DNA of 64,000 bases from Aphrocallistes beatrix (GCA_963281255.1 OY725490.1:1798001-1862000); one strand, 5' to 3'; counted from the stretch's first letter, positions 22,801-36,379 are shown. Numbers and translations: made by a program. The notes: a model not told the origin generated them from the letters alone.

Positions 22801-25800
22801 GAAGAAATAAATGTTGCATTTGAAGATGGAATAGGAGTAGAAGAAATAAATGTTGCAGTTGAAGATGGAATAGGAGTGGAAGAAATAAATGTTGCATTTG
22901 AAGATGGAATAGGAGTGGAAGAAATAATTGTTGCATTTGAAGATGGAATAGGAGTGGAAGAAATAAATGTTGCATTTGAAGATGGAATAGGAGTAGAAGA
23001 AATAAATGTTGCAGTTGAAGATGGAATAGGAGTGGAAGAAATAAATGTTGCATTTGAAGATGGAATAGGAGTAGAAGAAATAAATGTTGCACTTGAAGAT
23101 GGAATAGGAGTAGAAGAAATAAATGTTGCACTTGAAGATGGAATAGGAGTGGAAGAAATAAATGTTGCATTTGGAAATGGAATAGGAGTAGAAGAAATAA
23201 ATGTTGCACTTGAAGATGGAATAGGAGTAGAAGAAATAAATGTTGCACTTGAAGATGGAATAGGAGTGGAAGAAATAATTGTTGCATTTGAAGATGGAAT
23301 AGGAGTGGAAGAAATAAATGTTGCATTTGGAAATGGAATAGGAGTAGAAGAAATAATTGTTGCATTTGGAAATGGAATAGGAGTAGAAGAAATAAATGTT
23401 GCATTTGAAGATGGAATAGGAGTGGAAGAAATAAATGTTGCATTTGAAGATGGAATAGGAGTGGAAGAAATAAATGTTGCATTTGAAGATGGAATAGGAG
23501 TGGAAGAAATAAATGTTGCATTTGGAAATGGAATAGGAGTGGAAGAAATAAATGTTGCATTTGGAAATGGAATAGGAGTAGAAGAAATAAATGTTGCATT
23601 TGAAGATGGAATAGGAGTGGAAGAAATAAATGTTGCATTTGAAGATGGAATAGGAGTGGAAGAATTAAATGTTGCACTTGAAGATGGAATAGGAGTAGAA
23701 GAAATAAATGTTGCATTTGGAAATGGAATAGGAGTAGAAGAAATAAATGTTGCATTTGAAGATGGAATAGGAGTAGAAGAAATAAATGTTGCACTTGAAG
23801 ATGGAATAGGAGTAGAAGAAATAAATGTTGCATTTGAAGATGGAATAGGAGTGGAAGAAATAAATGTTGCATTTGGAAATGGAATAGGAGTAGAAGAAAT
23901 AAATGTTGCATTTGAAGATGGAATAGGAGTAGAAGAAATAAATGTTGCATTTGAAGATGGAATAGGAGTGGAAGAAATAAATGTTGCAGTTGAAGATGGA
24001 ATAGGATTAGAAGAAATAAATGTTGCATTTGGAAATGGAATAGGAGTAGAAGAAATAAATGTTGCAGTTGAAGATGGAATAGGAGTAGAAGAAATAAATG
24101 TTGCATTTGAAGATGGAATAGGGTTAGAAGAAATAATTGTTGCATTTGAAGATGGAATAGGAGTGGTAGAAATAAATGTTGCAGTTAGAGATGGGATAGG
24201 AGTGGAAGAAATAATTGTTGCAGTTAGAGATGGGATAGGAGTGGAAGAAATAATTGTTGCAGTTGGAGATGATACACTGATAGAATCTGTTACAGTACCT
24301 CTCATTCCGGGTCTACCTCGATCAGAGACAGAATTTATGCCAACAATAATTGTTGCAGAAAATGAATCTGTAGAAGAATCAATTATTGCAGTTTGAGATG
24401 GAATACTAGAGAAATCTGTAGAAGAATCAATTGTTGCAGTTTGAGATGGAATAGTAGAGAAATCTGTAGAAGAATCAATTGTTGCAGTTTGAGATGGAAT
24501 ACTAGAGAAATCTGTAGAAGAATCAATTGTTGCAGTTTGAGATGGAATACTAGAGAAATCTGTTGAAGAATCAATTATTGCAGTTTGAGATGGAATACTA
24601 GAGAAATCTGTAGAAGAATCAATTGTTGCAGTTTGAAATGGAATAGTAGAGAAATCTGTAGAAGAATCAATTGTTGCAGTTTGAGATGGAATAGTAGAGG
24701 AATCTGTAGAAGAATCAATTGTTGCAGTTTGCGATGGAATACTAGAGAAATCTGTAGAAGAATCAATTGTTGCAGTTTGAAATGGAATAGTAGAGAAATC
24801 TGTAGAAGAATCAATTGTTGAAGTTTGAAATGGAATAGTAGAGAAATCTGTTGAAGAATCAATTGTTGCAGTTTGAGATGGAATAGTAGAGAAATCTGTA
24901 GAAGAATCAATTGTTGAAGTTTGAAATGGAATAGTAGAGAAATCTGTAGAAGAATCAATTGTTGCAGTTTGAGATGGAATACTAGAGAAATCTGTAGAAG
25001 AATCAATTGTTGAAGTTTGAAATGGAATAGTAGAGAAATCTGTAGAAGAATCAATTGTTGAAGTTTGAAATGGAATAGTAGAGAAATCTGTTGAAGAATC
25101 AATTGTTGCAGTTTGAGATGGAATAGTAGAGAAATCTGTAGAAGAATCAATTGTTGAAGTTTGAAATGGAATAGTAGAGAAATCTGTAGAAGAATCAATT
25201 GTTGCAGTTTGAAATGGAATAGTAGAGAAATCTGTAGAAGAATCAATTGTTGAAGTTTGAAATGGAATAGTAGAGAAATCTGTTGAAGAATCAATTGTTG
25301 CAGTTTGAGATGGAATAGTAGAGAAATCTGTAGAAGAATCAATTGTTGAAGTTTGAAATGGAATAGTAGAGAAATCTGTAGAAGAATCAATTGTTGCAGT
25401 TTGAGATGGAATAGTAGAGGAATCTGTAGAAGAATCAATTGTTGCAGTTTGAAATGGAATAGTAGAGAAATCTGTAGAAGAATCAATTGTTGAAGTTTGA
25501 GATGGAATAGTAGAGAAATCTGTAGAAGAATCAATTGTTGAAGTTGGAAATGGAATAGTAGAGAAATCTGTAGAAGAATCAATTGTTGCAGTTTGAAATG
25601 GAATAGTAGAGAAATCTGTAGAAGAATCAATTGTTGAAGTTTGAGATGGAATAGTAGAGAAATCTGTAGAAGAATCAATTGTTGAAGTTGGAAATGGAAT
25701 AGTAGAGAAATCTGTAGAAGAATCAATTGTTGCAGTTTGAGATGGATCAGTTACGAAATCTGTAGATGAATTTGAAGAAATTAGGAATCGATATGTGATA

Positions 25801-28800
25801 GAATATATCAATGGGTTTACCGTTTGTGTTTTGACTAGGGGTAATATACTTTCTTATATTTGGGATACAAATATGTTGTTGCAAGATCATACAAAATTTC
25901 TTATTCAATTATATCATATTGGTTGTCTTCAGTTTGTGCATACTATTCCACATCCTCTTACATATTCAACCTCTTTATTTGCTTCGATTTTCATGTGGTA
26001 TTACTATATACGCTTTCAGGTTATATATATATTGTGTTTGCATTCAGCACAATTTGCCACCTATCTCGGCGAGGTGTGAAGATTTTGCTTAGATCTTCGA
26101 ACTTAATCGTAGACTCATTATTATTTACCTGTGTGCCAAATTTCACATTTCTAGCACCTCCCAGTTCCTCAATCAATTCTGGACAAACAAACAAAAAAAA
26201 CCATTGCGTTTTAATATATAAGATAATGTGTTTTCAACTCCTCCTCTCATTGATAGAATTTATTTTCACCTATTGGTGTGCTCTCTATACTATTATATAG
26301 CATACTTGTCAACTGTCTCGTTTTGGCGGGATGTCCCGCTTCTATCCCTTCTGACGAGCTAATTTCTCTAGTGTCCTTTTTTTAAAAAGGAATTTTCCCA
26401 TTATGTCCCAATTTTAATATATGTACAGTCAGGGTCGCTTATTATGAACCCGCTTAATATGAACATTCGTTTATTATGAACTAACCTCTTGGTCCCAATT
26501 TCATTTTTAGATAGGATTTGTATTGAATCAAGTTCGCCTAATATGAAGTATCTCTATTTTGAACAGATATTTTGATCCCCTGGTGGTTCACAATAAGCGA
26601 CTCTGACTGTACTTTTCTATTGCGTCCCGCCATGTCCCGTTTTATCATGATTCAAGTTAGCAGTATAATATAGGATCCATGATATTATATATAGTATAGG
26701 TGCACAGTTCTGAAATGGGTTTCGGTATCCTGTTTCTGGCCGACCGTAATACCTCCCCTGGCAACAGTTAAAGAATGCTAGTCGATAGACTGATAGTGCA
26801 GCTCCATTAAATGACTCGTAGGACACGGAATGTTTTATTAAATATGGAAATACCATTTCAGAGACTTCTAAATATGGTATTTCATATTCAAAACCTTCTA
26901 ATGAGACTTCATATAGTAATATTGAGATCTCGTTTGATCAATCTATTTAGCTATAATTGCGCTGTAATCAATTTTCATGAGTCAGTAAAACATAAAAATC
27001 GGTTGTTTTCACTGTATCACCTTGAAAATAATTAACTACATCTAAACAATTTTCAAATTTCAATCCGTTTCGACTTCGCATTAATAATTTATTGGCATTG
27101 AAAATGACTTTGCCTCATCATTTTCTAAAATCCAAATATTACTCTTCTAAATTTAACCAAAAATATTTGAAAAATTCAATTTACCTTTGCTGCAAGATCC
27201 ATAAATAGGCTCTCCAGGATATTCCTGTCCACACTGACTTATTATTTGTAAGGAAGCATATATATCAGTTCTTACTCCATCATTAACAGTGAAACTATGA
27301 GGAATCAACTCTACTGAATAGTATGTATCTTCGGAAATGAGATAAAATGTACTTTCTTTGTCGTAGTAGTATGTGACATCTTCTTGAGTATAAGAATAGT
27401 TCATTTGGAGATAATACTGGATTTGGATCTTTTGATTCGGTTTTCTTTGGTAAAGAGTCTACATGAATAACAGGAGAGAACCAATGAATATATATTCTCA
27501 GTACAGTACTACACGTATCAAGGTTTCTTGGCTCACCCAGCTAAGATATACTGTGTTGCTGAACGTGTTACAATCGATATTGATGAAGTCGCTGATGAAT
27601 ATAAAACCTATTAAGATTAGATATATCATACGTCACAAAGGTTAGTAGTGCTATTTTACATAAAATTCTCAAACAAGTTAACAAAAGTTCACACTTCTCA
27701 TTTGACCAATGGCATACATGTATTTATTTTCAAAAATTCTCTACGCAAAATTAGAGGCACTGAAGTTATAAATTAGTCTGAGTATTAACAGTTCTCACAA
27801 CTTACTCGCAACGGAGATGATGCTAGGATTGAATTGGGGAGATATGCCATTACAATTGGCAGTTGTAATAGAGTAGTTATACTTTATATCGAGGATTATA
27901 GTCATATTGTGATCAAATGAAGTGATATAAGAATTGACATCGGTAATATTATTTCCATCCAGGAAGACTTGACTTGAGGTGGTTGGAGTGAGAACATTCC
28001 AGTCTATGTTGATGGTAGCCTTGCAAGTTGATGATTCGAACTCAGAGATGTAGGTAGTCGGAGAATCAGGAGGGAGAGGAGGATCTAAATGAAATTATTT
28101 GAAGCATATGTCATACTTGCCGACTGCCCCGTTTTTGACATGAAGTCCCGCTTTTTCGGAAAACGTTCCAACAAGTGGAGTTGTCCGCTTTTCAGTGTTA
28201 GAACTAATGAAAATATACTATATGATAAAATAACTCATTGCACAGCTGAAATACTAATGTCTCGCTTTTTCCTTTCAGAGATTAGAAAGGATATATGTCC
28301 TATTAATCGAAGATTGTAGGTACTATTAATAAAATTTAAGAAGCAGAGCTAGGATTGGTTAACAGAGTTTAGAGTTTTTTATTTTTTATTTCCGAGCTGT
28401 TAACCGCTGAGTAAGATCCAGCGTTGTAAGAAAAATCTGATTATAAAACCTTCGTTACCAAAAGAATATATTGCATCATTTCCGGTTTAAGCTATTTTTA
28501 ACAAAGAAACCATATAAATTTGAGGTCATCACTAGGGTATCTTTTAAGCACATTTTTTATTACTCTAGAATTTTTTTGTTCGGAAATATATTTTTTATGT
28601 TGCATTTGAAGATGGAATAGGAGTGGAAGAAATAAATGTTGCATTTGAAGATGGAATAGGAGTAGAAGAAATAAATGTTGCAGTTGAAGATGGAATAGGA
28701 GTGGAAGAAATAAATGTTGCATTTGAAGATGGAATAGGAGTGGAAGAAATAATTGTTGCATTTGAAGATGGAATAGGAGTGGAAGAAATAAATGTTGCAT

Positions 28801-31800
28801 TTGAAGATGGAATAGGAGTAGAAGAAATAAATGTTGCAGTTGAAGATGGAATAGGAGTGGAAGAAATAAATGTTGCATTTGAAGATGGAATAGGAGTAGA
28901 AGAAATAAATGTTGCACTTGAAGATGGAATAGGAGTAGAAGAAATAAATGTTGCACTTGAAGATGGAATAGGAGTGGAAGAAATAAATGTTGCATTTGGA
29001 AATGGAATAGGAGTAGAAGAAATAAATGTTGCACTTGAAGATGGAATAGGAGTAGAAGAAATAAATGTTGCACTTGAAGATGGAATAGGAGTGGAAGAAA
29101 TAATTGTTGCATTTGAAGATGGAATAGGAGTGGAAGAAATAAATGTTGCATTTGGAAATGGAATAGGAGTAGAAGAAATAATTGTTGCATTTGGAAATGG
29201 AATAGGAGTAGAAGAAATAAATGTTGCATTTGAAGATGGAATAGGAGTGGAAGAAATAAATGTTGCATTTGAAGATGGAATAGGAGTGGAAGAAATAAAT
29301 GTTGCATTTGAAGATGGAATAGGAGTGGAAGAAATAAATGTTGCATTTGGAAATGGAATAGGAGTGGAAGAAATAAATGTTGCATTTGGAAATGGAATAG
29401 GAGTAGAAGAAATAAATGTTGCATTTGAAGATGGAATAGGAGTGGAAGAAATAAATGTTGCATTTGAAGATGGAATAGGAGTGGAAGAATTAAATGTTGC
29501 ACTTGAAGATGGAATAGGAGTAGAAGAAATAAATGTTGCATTTGGAAATGGAATAGGAGTAGAAGAAATAAATGTTGCATTTGAAGATGGAATAGGAGTA
29601 GAAGAAATAAATGTTGCACTTGAAGATGGAATAGGAGTAGAAGAAATAAATGTTGCATTTGAAGATGGAATAGGAGTGGAAGAAATAAATGTTGCATTTG
29701 GAAATGGAATAGGAGTAGAAGAAATAAATGTTGCATTTGAAGATGGAATAGGAGTAGAAGAAATAAATGTTGCATTTGAAGATGGAATAGGAGTGGAAGA
29801 AATAAATGTTGCAGTTGAAGATGGAATAGGATTAGAAGAAATAAATGTTGCATTTGGAAATGGAATAGGAGTAGAAGAAATAAATGTTGCAGTTGAAGAT
29901 GGAATAGGAGTAGAAGAAATAAATGTTGCATTTGAAGATGGAATAGGGTTAGAAGAAATAATTGTTGCATTTGAAGATGGAATAGGAGTGGTAGAAATAA
30001 ATGTTGCAGTTAGAGATGGGATAGGAGTGGAAGAAATAATTGTTGCAGTTAGAGATGGGATAGGAGTGGAAGAAATAATTGTTGCAGTTGGAGATGATAC
30101 ACTGATAGAATCTGTTACAGTACCTCTCATTCCGGGTCTACCTCGATCAGAGACAGAATTTATGCCAACAATAATTGTTGCAGAAAATGAATCTGTAGAA
30201 GAATCAATTATTGCAGTTTGAGATGGAATACTAGAGAAATCTGTAGAAGAATCAATTGTTGCAGTTTGAGATGGAATAGTAGAGAAATCTGTAGAAGAAT
30301 CAATTGTTGCAGTTTGAGATGGAATACTAGAGAAATCTGTAGAAGAATCAATTGTTGCAGTTTGAGATGGAATACTAGAGAAATCTGTTGAAGAATCAAT
30401 TATTGCAGTTTGAGATGGAATACTAGAGAAATCTGTAGAAGAATCAATTGTTGCAGTTTGAAATGGAATAGTAGAGAAATCTGTAGAAGAATCAATTGTT
30501 GCAGTTTGAGATGGAATAGTAGAGGAATCTGTAGAAGAATCAATTGTTGCAGTTTGCGATGGAATACTAGAGAAATCTGTAGAAGAATCAATTGTTGCAG
30601 TTTGAAATGGAATAGTAGAGAAATCTGTAGAAGAATCAATTGTTGAAGTTTGAAATGGAATAGTAGAGAAATCTGTTGAAGAATCAATTGTTGCAGTTTG
30701 AGATGGAATAGTAGAGAAATCTGTAGAAGAATCAATTGTTGAAGTTTGAAATGGAATAGTAGAGAAATCTGTAGAAGAATCAATTGTTGCAGTTTGAGAT
30801 GGAATACTAGAGAAATCTGTAGAAGAATCAATTGTTGAAGTTTGAAATGGAATAGTAGAGAAATCTGTAGAAGAATCAATTGTTGAAGTTTGAAATGGAA
30901 TAGTAGAGAAATCTGTTGAAGAATCAATTGTTGCAGTTTGAGATGGAATAGTAGAGAAATCTGTAGAAGAATCAATTGTTGAAGTTTGAAATGGAATAGT
31001 AGAGAAATCTGTAGAAGAATCAATTGTTGCAGTTTGAAATGGAATAGTAGAGAAATCTGTAGAAGAATCAATTGTTGAAGTTTGAAATGGAATAGTAGAG
31101 AAATCTGTTGAAGAATCAATTGTTGCAGTTTGAGATGGAATAGTAGAGAAATCTGTAGAAGAATCAATTGTTGAAGTTTGAAATGGAATAGTAGAGAAAT
31201 CTGTAGAAGAATCAATTGTTGCAGTTTGAGATGGAATAGTAGAGGAATCTGTAGAAGAATCAATTGTTGCAGTTTGAAATGGAATAGTAGAGAAATCTGT
31301 AGAAGAATCAATTGTTGAAGTTTGAGATGGAATAGTAGAGAAATCTGTAGAAGAATCAATTGTTGAAGTTGGAAATGGAATAGTAGAGAAATCTGTAGAA
31401 GAATCAATTGTTGCAGTTTGAAATGGAATAGTAGAGAAATCTGTAGAAGAATCAATTGTTGAAGTTTGAGATGGAATAGTAGAGAAATCTGTAGAAGAAT
31501 CAATTGTTGAAGTTGGAAATGGAATAGTAGAGAAATCTGTAGAAGAATCAATTGTTGCAGTTTGAGATGGATCAGTTACGAAATCTGTAGATGAATTTGA
31601 AGAAATTAGGAATCGATATGTGATAGAATATATCAATGGGTTTACCGTTTGTGTTTTGACTAGGGGTAATATACTTTCTTATATTTGGGATACAAATATG
31701 TTGTTGCAAGATCATACAAAATTTCTTATTCAATTATATCATATTGGTTGTCTTCAGTTTGTGCATACTATTCCACATCCTCTTACATATTCAACCTCTT

Positions 31801-34800
31801 TATTTGCTTCGATTTTCATGTGGTATTACTATATACGCTTTCAGGTTATATATATATTGTGTTTGCATTCAGCACAATTTGCCACCTATCTCGGCGAGGT
31901 GTGAAGATTTTGCTTAGATCTTCGAACTTAATCGTAGACTCATTATTATTTACCTGTGTGCCAAATTTCACATTTCTAGCACCTCCCAGTTCCTCAATCA
32001 ATTCTGGACAAACAAACAAAAAAAACCATTGCGTTTTAATATATAAGATAATGTGTTTTCAACTCCTCCTCTCATTGATAGAATTTATTTTCACCTATTG
32101 GTGTGCTCTCTATACTATTATATAGCATACTTGTCAACTGTCTCGTTTTGGCGGGATGTCCCGCTTCTATCCCTTCTGACGAGCTAATTTCTCTAGTGTC
32201 CTTTTTTTAAAAAGGAATTTTCCCATTATGTCCCAATTTTAATATATGTACAGTCAGGGTCGCTTATTATGAACCCGCTTAATATGAACATTCGTTTATT
32301 ATGAACTAACCTCTTGGTCCCAATTTCATTTTTAGATAGGATTTGTATTGAATCAAGTTCGCCTAATATGAAGTATCTCTATTTTGAACAGATATTTTGA
32401 TCCCCTGGTGGTTCACAATAAGCGACTCTGACTGTACTTTTCTATTGCGTCCCGCCATGTCCCGTTTTATCATGATTCAAGTTAGCAGTATAATATAGGA
32501 TCCATGATATTATATATAGTATAGGTGCACAGTTCTGAAATGGGTTTCGGTATCCTGTTTCTGGCCGACCGTAATACCTCCCCTGGCAACAGTTAAAGAA
32601 TGCTAGTCGATAGACTGATAGTGCAGCTCCATTAAATGACTCGTAGGACACGGAATGTTTTATTAAATATGGAAATACCATTTCAGAGACTTCTAAATAT
32701 GGTATTTCATATTCAAAACCTTCTAATGAGACTTCATATAGTAATATTGAGATCTCGTTTGATCAATCTATTTAGCTATAATTGCGCTGTAATCAATTTT
32801 CATGAGTCAGTAAAACATAAAAATCGGTTGTTTTCACTGTATCACCTTGAAAATAATTAACTACATCTAAACAATTTTCAAATTTCAATCCGTTTCGACT
32901 TCGCATTAATAATTTATTGGCATTGAAAATGACTTTGCCTCATCATTTTCTAAAATCCAAATATTACTCTTCTAAATTTAACCAAAAATATTTGAAAAAT
33001 TCAATTTACCTTTGCTGCAAGATCCATAAATAGGCTCTCCAGGATATTCCTGTCCACACTGACTTATTATTTGTAAGGAAGCATATATATCAGTTCTTAC
33101 TCCATCATTAACAGTGAAACTATGAGGAATCAACTCTACTGAATAGTATGTATCTTCGGAAATGAGATAAAATGTACTTTCTTTGTCGTAGTAGTATGTG
33201 ACATCTTCTTGAGTATAAGAATAGTTCATTTGGAGATAATACTGGATTTGGATCTTTTGATTCGGTTTTCTTTGGTAAAGAGTCTACATGAATAACAGGA
33301 GAGAACCAATGAATATATATTCTCAGTACAGTACTACACGTATCAAGGTTTCTTGGCTCACCCAGCTAAGATATACTGTGTTGCTGAACGTGTTACAATC
33401 GATATTGATGAAGTCGCTGATGAATATAAAACCTATTAAGATTAGATATATCATACGTCACAAAGGTTAGTAGTGCTATTTTACATAAAATTCTCAAACA
33501 AGTTAACAAAAGTTCACACTTCTCATTTGACCAATGGCATACATGTATTTATTTTCAAAAATTCTCTACGCAAAATTAGAGGCACTGAAGTTATAAATTA
33601 GTCTGAGTATTAACAGTTCTCACAACTTACTCGCAACGGAGATGATGCTAGGATTGAATTGGGGAGATATGCCATTACAATTGGCAGTTGTAATAGAGTA
33701 GTTATACTTTATATCGAGGATTATAGTCATATTGTGATCAAATGAAGTGATATAAGAATTGACATCGGTAATATTATTTCCATCCAGGAAGACTTGACTT
33801 GAGGTGGTTGGAGTGAGAACATTCCAGTCTATGTTGATGGTAGCCTTGCAAGTTGATGATTCGAACTCAGAGATGTAGGTAGTCGGAGAATCAGGAGGGA
33901 GAGGAGGATCTAAATGAAATTATTTGAAGCATATGTCATACTTGCCGACTGCCCCGTTTTTGACATGAAGTCCCGCTTTTTCGGAAAACGTTCCAACAAG
34001 TGGAGTTGTCCGCTTTTCAGTGTTAGAACTAATGAAAATATACTATATGATAAAATAACTCATTGCACAGCTGAAATACTAATGTCTCGCTTTTTCCTTT
34101 CAGAGATTAGAAAGGATATATGTCCTATTAATCGAAGATTGTAGGTACTATTAATAAAATTTAAGAAGCAGAGCTAGGATTGGTTAACAGAGTTTAGAGT
34201 TTTTTATTTTTTATTTCCGAGCTGTTAACCGCTGAGTAAGATCCAGCGTTGTAAGAAAAATCTGATTATAAAACCTTCGTTACCAAAAGAATATATTGCA
34301 TCATTTCCGGTTTAAGCTATTTTTAACAAAGAAACCATATAAATTTGAGGTCATCACTAGGGTATCTTTTAAGCACATTTTTTATTACTCTAGAATTTTT
34401 TTGTTCGGAAATATATTTTTTATAAATTCAGAATTCGTGAAAATATTTTTTATTTTTCGGAGGCTAGCATAATGGACTATTAATAGTAGCATTGTCAAAG
34501 TTTAAAGGCGACAGGAAACTCTAACTATAGTACAAGCATCTAAAATTTTAACAGAATTTTTTATTCCAAAAATATTTTTTTATTCCGGGAAAATATTTTT
34601 TTATTCCCCCAAAAACGTAAAAATATATTTGTATTCCTTAAAAGATACTCTGGTCATAACTACGATAGAAAATTTCCAAGTACATCGGAGGGATTAAAAT
34701 AAGTAAATTACAGTCAGGGTCGCTTATTGTGAACACCTTGGAGACTAAAAAGTATGTTCATAATAGAGAGACTTCATGTAAAGCGAACTTGACTTAATAC

Positions 34801-36379
34801 AAATCCTATGGAACCTGCTGAATTGGGACCAGGAGGTTAGTTTATAACAAACGCATATTAAGCGACCTTGATTGCATGCATTTTTCTATAGACCTCAGAG
34901 TTATGTGGGAATAACTATTAAAGACTTGGGTGATGGCGATTTGTTACAACGTTCTCTTCGTGGGTCTGGTTAGTGATAGATGTGTTCCGTAGCGATCATT
35001 TGATTTATTAGTAAATACAGTGGAGTTCGCTCATTAGCAACTCCCTTATTAGCAATATTAGCAACAAATCTTCAGGTCCCAGGTGTATATTTTGTGTTAA
35101 TTCTGTTCCCTTATTAGCAACTTCGCGTATTAGTAACCATTTTGTGAGCAAAACTCGAGTTGCTAATAAGCGAATGCCACTGTATATGAAAAAATAAGGG
35201 ATCCTAAAACAGTAGCCTAACAGTGAAGCATTTCTCATTGAAGTATTACTGAATCTATGATTTAACCGTAGAATGCCCAGAGGGGACACAGTGTCCCCGA
35301 TATCGCGGATGTCTCCCAGCCATTTTCTATGGCGCTGAAGCCATAAAAGTGCGAAGCCATATAAATGCTGGACATTCTACAGTTAATACTTGAATGTTGA
35401 GATATAATTTAATTCTTGCTCTGATAAAAGAGCGTGGCTCTTGTACAGTAAAGTTTATTTTACTTAGTAACTCGGTTAAATGCTTACACTTACCTAACTC
35501 TTTTAGCTCTAACACATATTCCACTTTTATATATTCACTGAGATACTCTGGCCTGAAAAATTCACGACAACCGAGGAGAAGTCCAGCATCAGCAAAAGTA
35601 AAGTTATCCAAGGTAATCGTCCTCAACACAAACTTATCACTGTTTGATCGATCTACTTCGCTAGAAAATCGTTTTAAACTAATTCCTTCAACTATCGAAT
35701 CAGTTCCGAGCAAACTTGGATCTATGGCTGTATCACCAAATATGATTTGAGCGTGAAAATCAACGAAGTGACCATCGATATCATCCGGAGCAGGAAATAC
35801 GCACAGCACTTCAACTTCCTTTCCAACACAAGCACCAGAAGGTATTTGCTGTATCTGTGCACCTGATGGAATGGATAACATTAAAAATGTTTAGAAAAGA
35901 ATAGGTTTGAGAGATCGGTGAATTATTTAGTACAATTTGGATCAAAATTTAGGAACAGAATATGAGCTAATAATAAATTGCATTGGTTAATTGGAAACTT
36001 GGAAACTTGTTAATTCAAACAAATATGGAGTCAATGCTTCCCGATTAAGCGGATTTATTAAACACCCTTTTCACTCAAACTATTGGAATGAATGCCCCTA
36101 AACATTACCAAAATGCACAATAGAAATTGATAGATAATTATACTTCAATGGAGTTTTTGACACTATTGATTCTCTTTCTAGAACTCTCTAAATGTCTACT
36201 GAGTAGGGATAGCACTCTCGACGTGAAATCTTAGTATAAATATTGGTGCATATTATAGTAATGAGTAATAGTAAGAATATGGAATGTTAATTATTACTTA
36301 TATTTCAATGCAACTAACCCTTAACTGCAGCTATTAGCACTTGTATGCTGAGTAAGAATGTGAAGGATATTTCTTTCAT
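19816..36379 (-). CDS. Gene B: Ig/FN3 mucin-like type I membrane protein, internally duplicated
   Basis: Exons from 5': 36319-36379 (signal peptide), 35494-35862 (Ig-like), then FN3 and stalk exons present twice, then 20934-21053 (TM), 20834-20864, 20663-20732 and 19816-19827. FN3/stalk copy 1 is 27806-28084, 27537-27607, 27185-27458 and 21122-25759. Copy 2 is 33631-33909, 33362-33432, 33010-33283 and 31584 down to 28595. With copy 1 alone the protein is 1,974 aa. The copy 2 stalk exon runs into TAA at the duplication junction, so without skipping it would give a secreted 1,347-aa form. All relevant phases are 1-1, so skipping that exon would join four FN3 modules in frame. The tail has SKVYKNPSEDKWEVE and ends TPL. 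It is a paralogue of gene A; the function is unknown, probably surface recognition or adhesion. Confidence 0.7.
20022..20281 (-). mobile_element. LINE 3' tail fused to a CATAC-type repeat
   Basis: In minus orientation the CATACATGCCAACCTGAGCC element runs directly into about 60 bp matching the 3' tail of the LINE at 19254-19316, ending in an ATT-rich stretch. It lies in the last intron of gene B and is absent from gene A. It may be a SINE-like chimera or a truncated LINE insertion into an older element. Confidence 0.6.
20358..20657. mobile_element. pogo-like MITE abutting a splice donor in gene B
   Basis: This is a copy of 2372-2665. Read on the minus strand, the exon ends GAG, the intron begins GTAAG, and the element's TACAGTACACCC terminus follows, so its terminal TA overlaps the donor. 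Confidence 0.7.
21345..24270. repeat. 39-bp minisatellite encoding part of the gene B stalk
   Basis: About 75 copies of a 39-bp unit encode 13 residues on the minus strand, typically STPIPSSNATFIS. Many units contain Asn-Ala-Thr, an N-glycosylation sequon. Variant units recur in ordered blocks; one block repeats at an 819-bp offset (21 units; compare 22353 and 23172). Every frame free of stops stays open, which explains the long opposite-strand ORFs. Confidence 0.95.
24386..25750. repeat. 48-bp minisatellite of the gene B stalk, copy 1
   Basis: About 28 copies of a 48-bp unit encode 16 residues on the minus strand, such as DFSTIPFQTATIDSST. Residue positions align with the gene A unit (TDLPTVPSTDTTDASS), so the two arrays probably share an ancestor. 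A non-repetitive linker at about 24271-24385 separates it from the 39-bp array. Confidence 0.95.
26424..26611. mobile_element. pogo-like MITE, CAGGGTCGCTTATTATG family
   Basis: The ends are TACAGTCAGGGTCGCTTATT and the inverse of AATAAGCGACTCTGACTGTA. It is copied by the internal duplication to 32249-32436. A third, more diverged copy is at about 34709-34877. Confidence 0.65.
28598..34422. repeat. 5,825-bp tandem duplication, copy 2
   Basis: This second copy of 22773-28597 contains a partial 39-bp array (28598-30095), the 48-bp array (30211-31575) and complete FN3 exons (31584 onwards to 33909). The stalk reading frame ends in TAA at 28595-28597, made by the junction. Confidence 0.95.
32249..32436. 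mobile_element. pogo-like MITE, duplicate copy
   Basis: This copy of 26424-26611 was carried by the 5,825-bp duplication. It lies between the stalk and FN3 exons of copy 2. Confidence 0.65.
34709..34877. mobile_element. pogo-like MITE, diverged copy
   Basis: It starts TACAGTCAGGGTCGCTTATT, like 26424-26611, with a degraded right end near TTGATTGCATGCA. It lies in the gene B intron between the Ig and FN3 exons. Confidence 0.55.
35016..35184. mobile_element. pogo-like MITE, family 3, second copy
   Basis: The ends TACAGTGGAGTTCGC and GCGAATGCCACTGTA match the element at 1283-1442, with the same TTATTAGCAAC boxes inside. Confidence 0.65.
35262..35386. mobile_element. Small inverted-repeat element
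   Basis: TTAACCGTAGAATG and its near-inverse CATTCTACAGTTAA bound 125 bp in the Ig-FN3 intron of gene B. An inner palindrome (GGGGACACAGTGTCCCC) is near the left side. Confidence 0.55.

Larger units (their letters stand above)
22773..28597. repeat. 5,825-bp tandem duplication, copy 1
   Basis: This runs from inside the 39-bp array through the 48-bp array and the FN3 exons into the intron beyond them. I found no difference from 28598-34422 in the parts I compared, including every open frame in both. The junction at 28597/28598 joins intron sequence ending in TTTTTTAT to the array at an AAAAAAT variant unit, sharing AT. Confidence 0.95.

Noticed and set aside
21299-24145. Minus-strand Leu/Phe/His/Gln-rich ORFs of hundreds of codons, also at 4029-5273, 24575-25726, 28498-29970 and 30400-31551
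   Set aside because: These are alternate frames of the same minisatellites. They lack a signal peptide or downstream exons in phase.
21319-24396. Plus-strand ORF of 1,025 codons opposite the gene B stalk (and its copy at 28623-30221)
   Set aside because: The 39-bp unit has a length divisible by three, so any stop-free frame stays open. The minus-strand frame has signal, TM and tail exons with matching splice phases, while the plus-strand frame has none.
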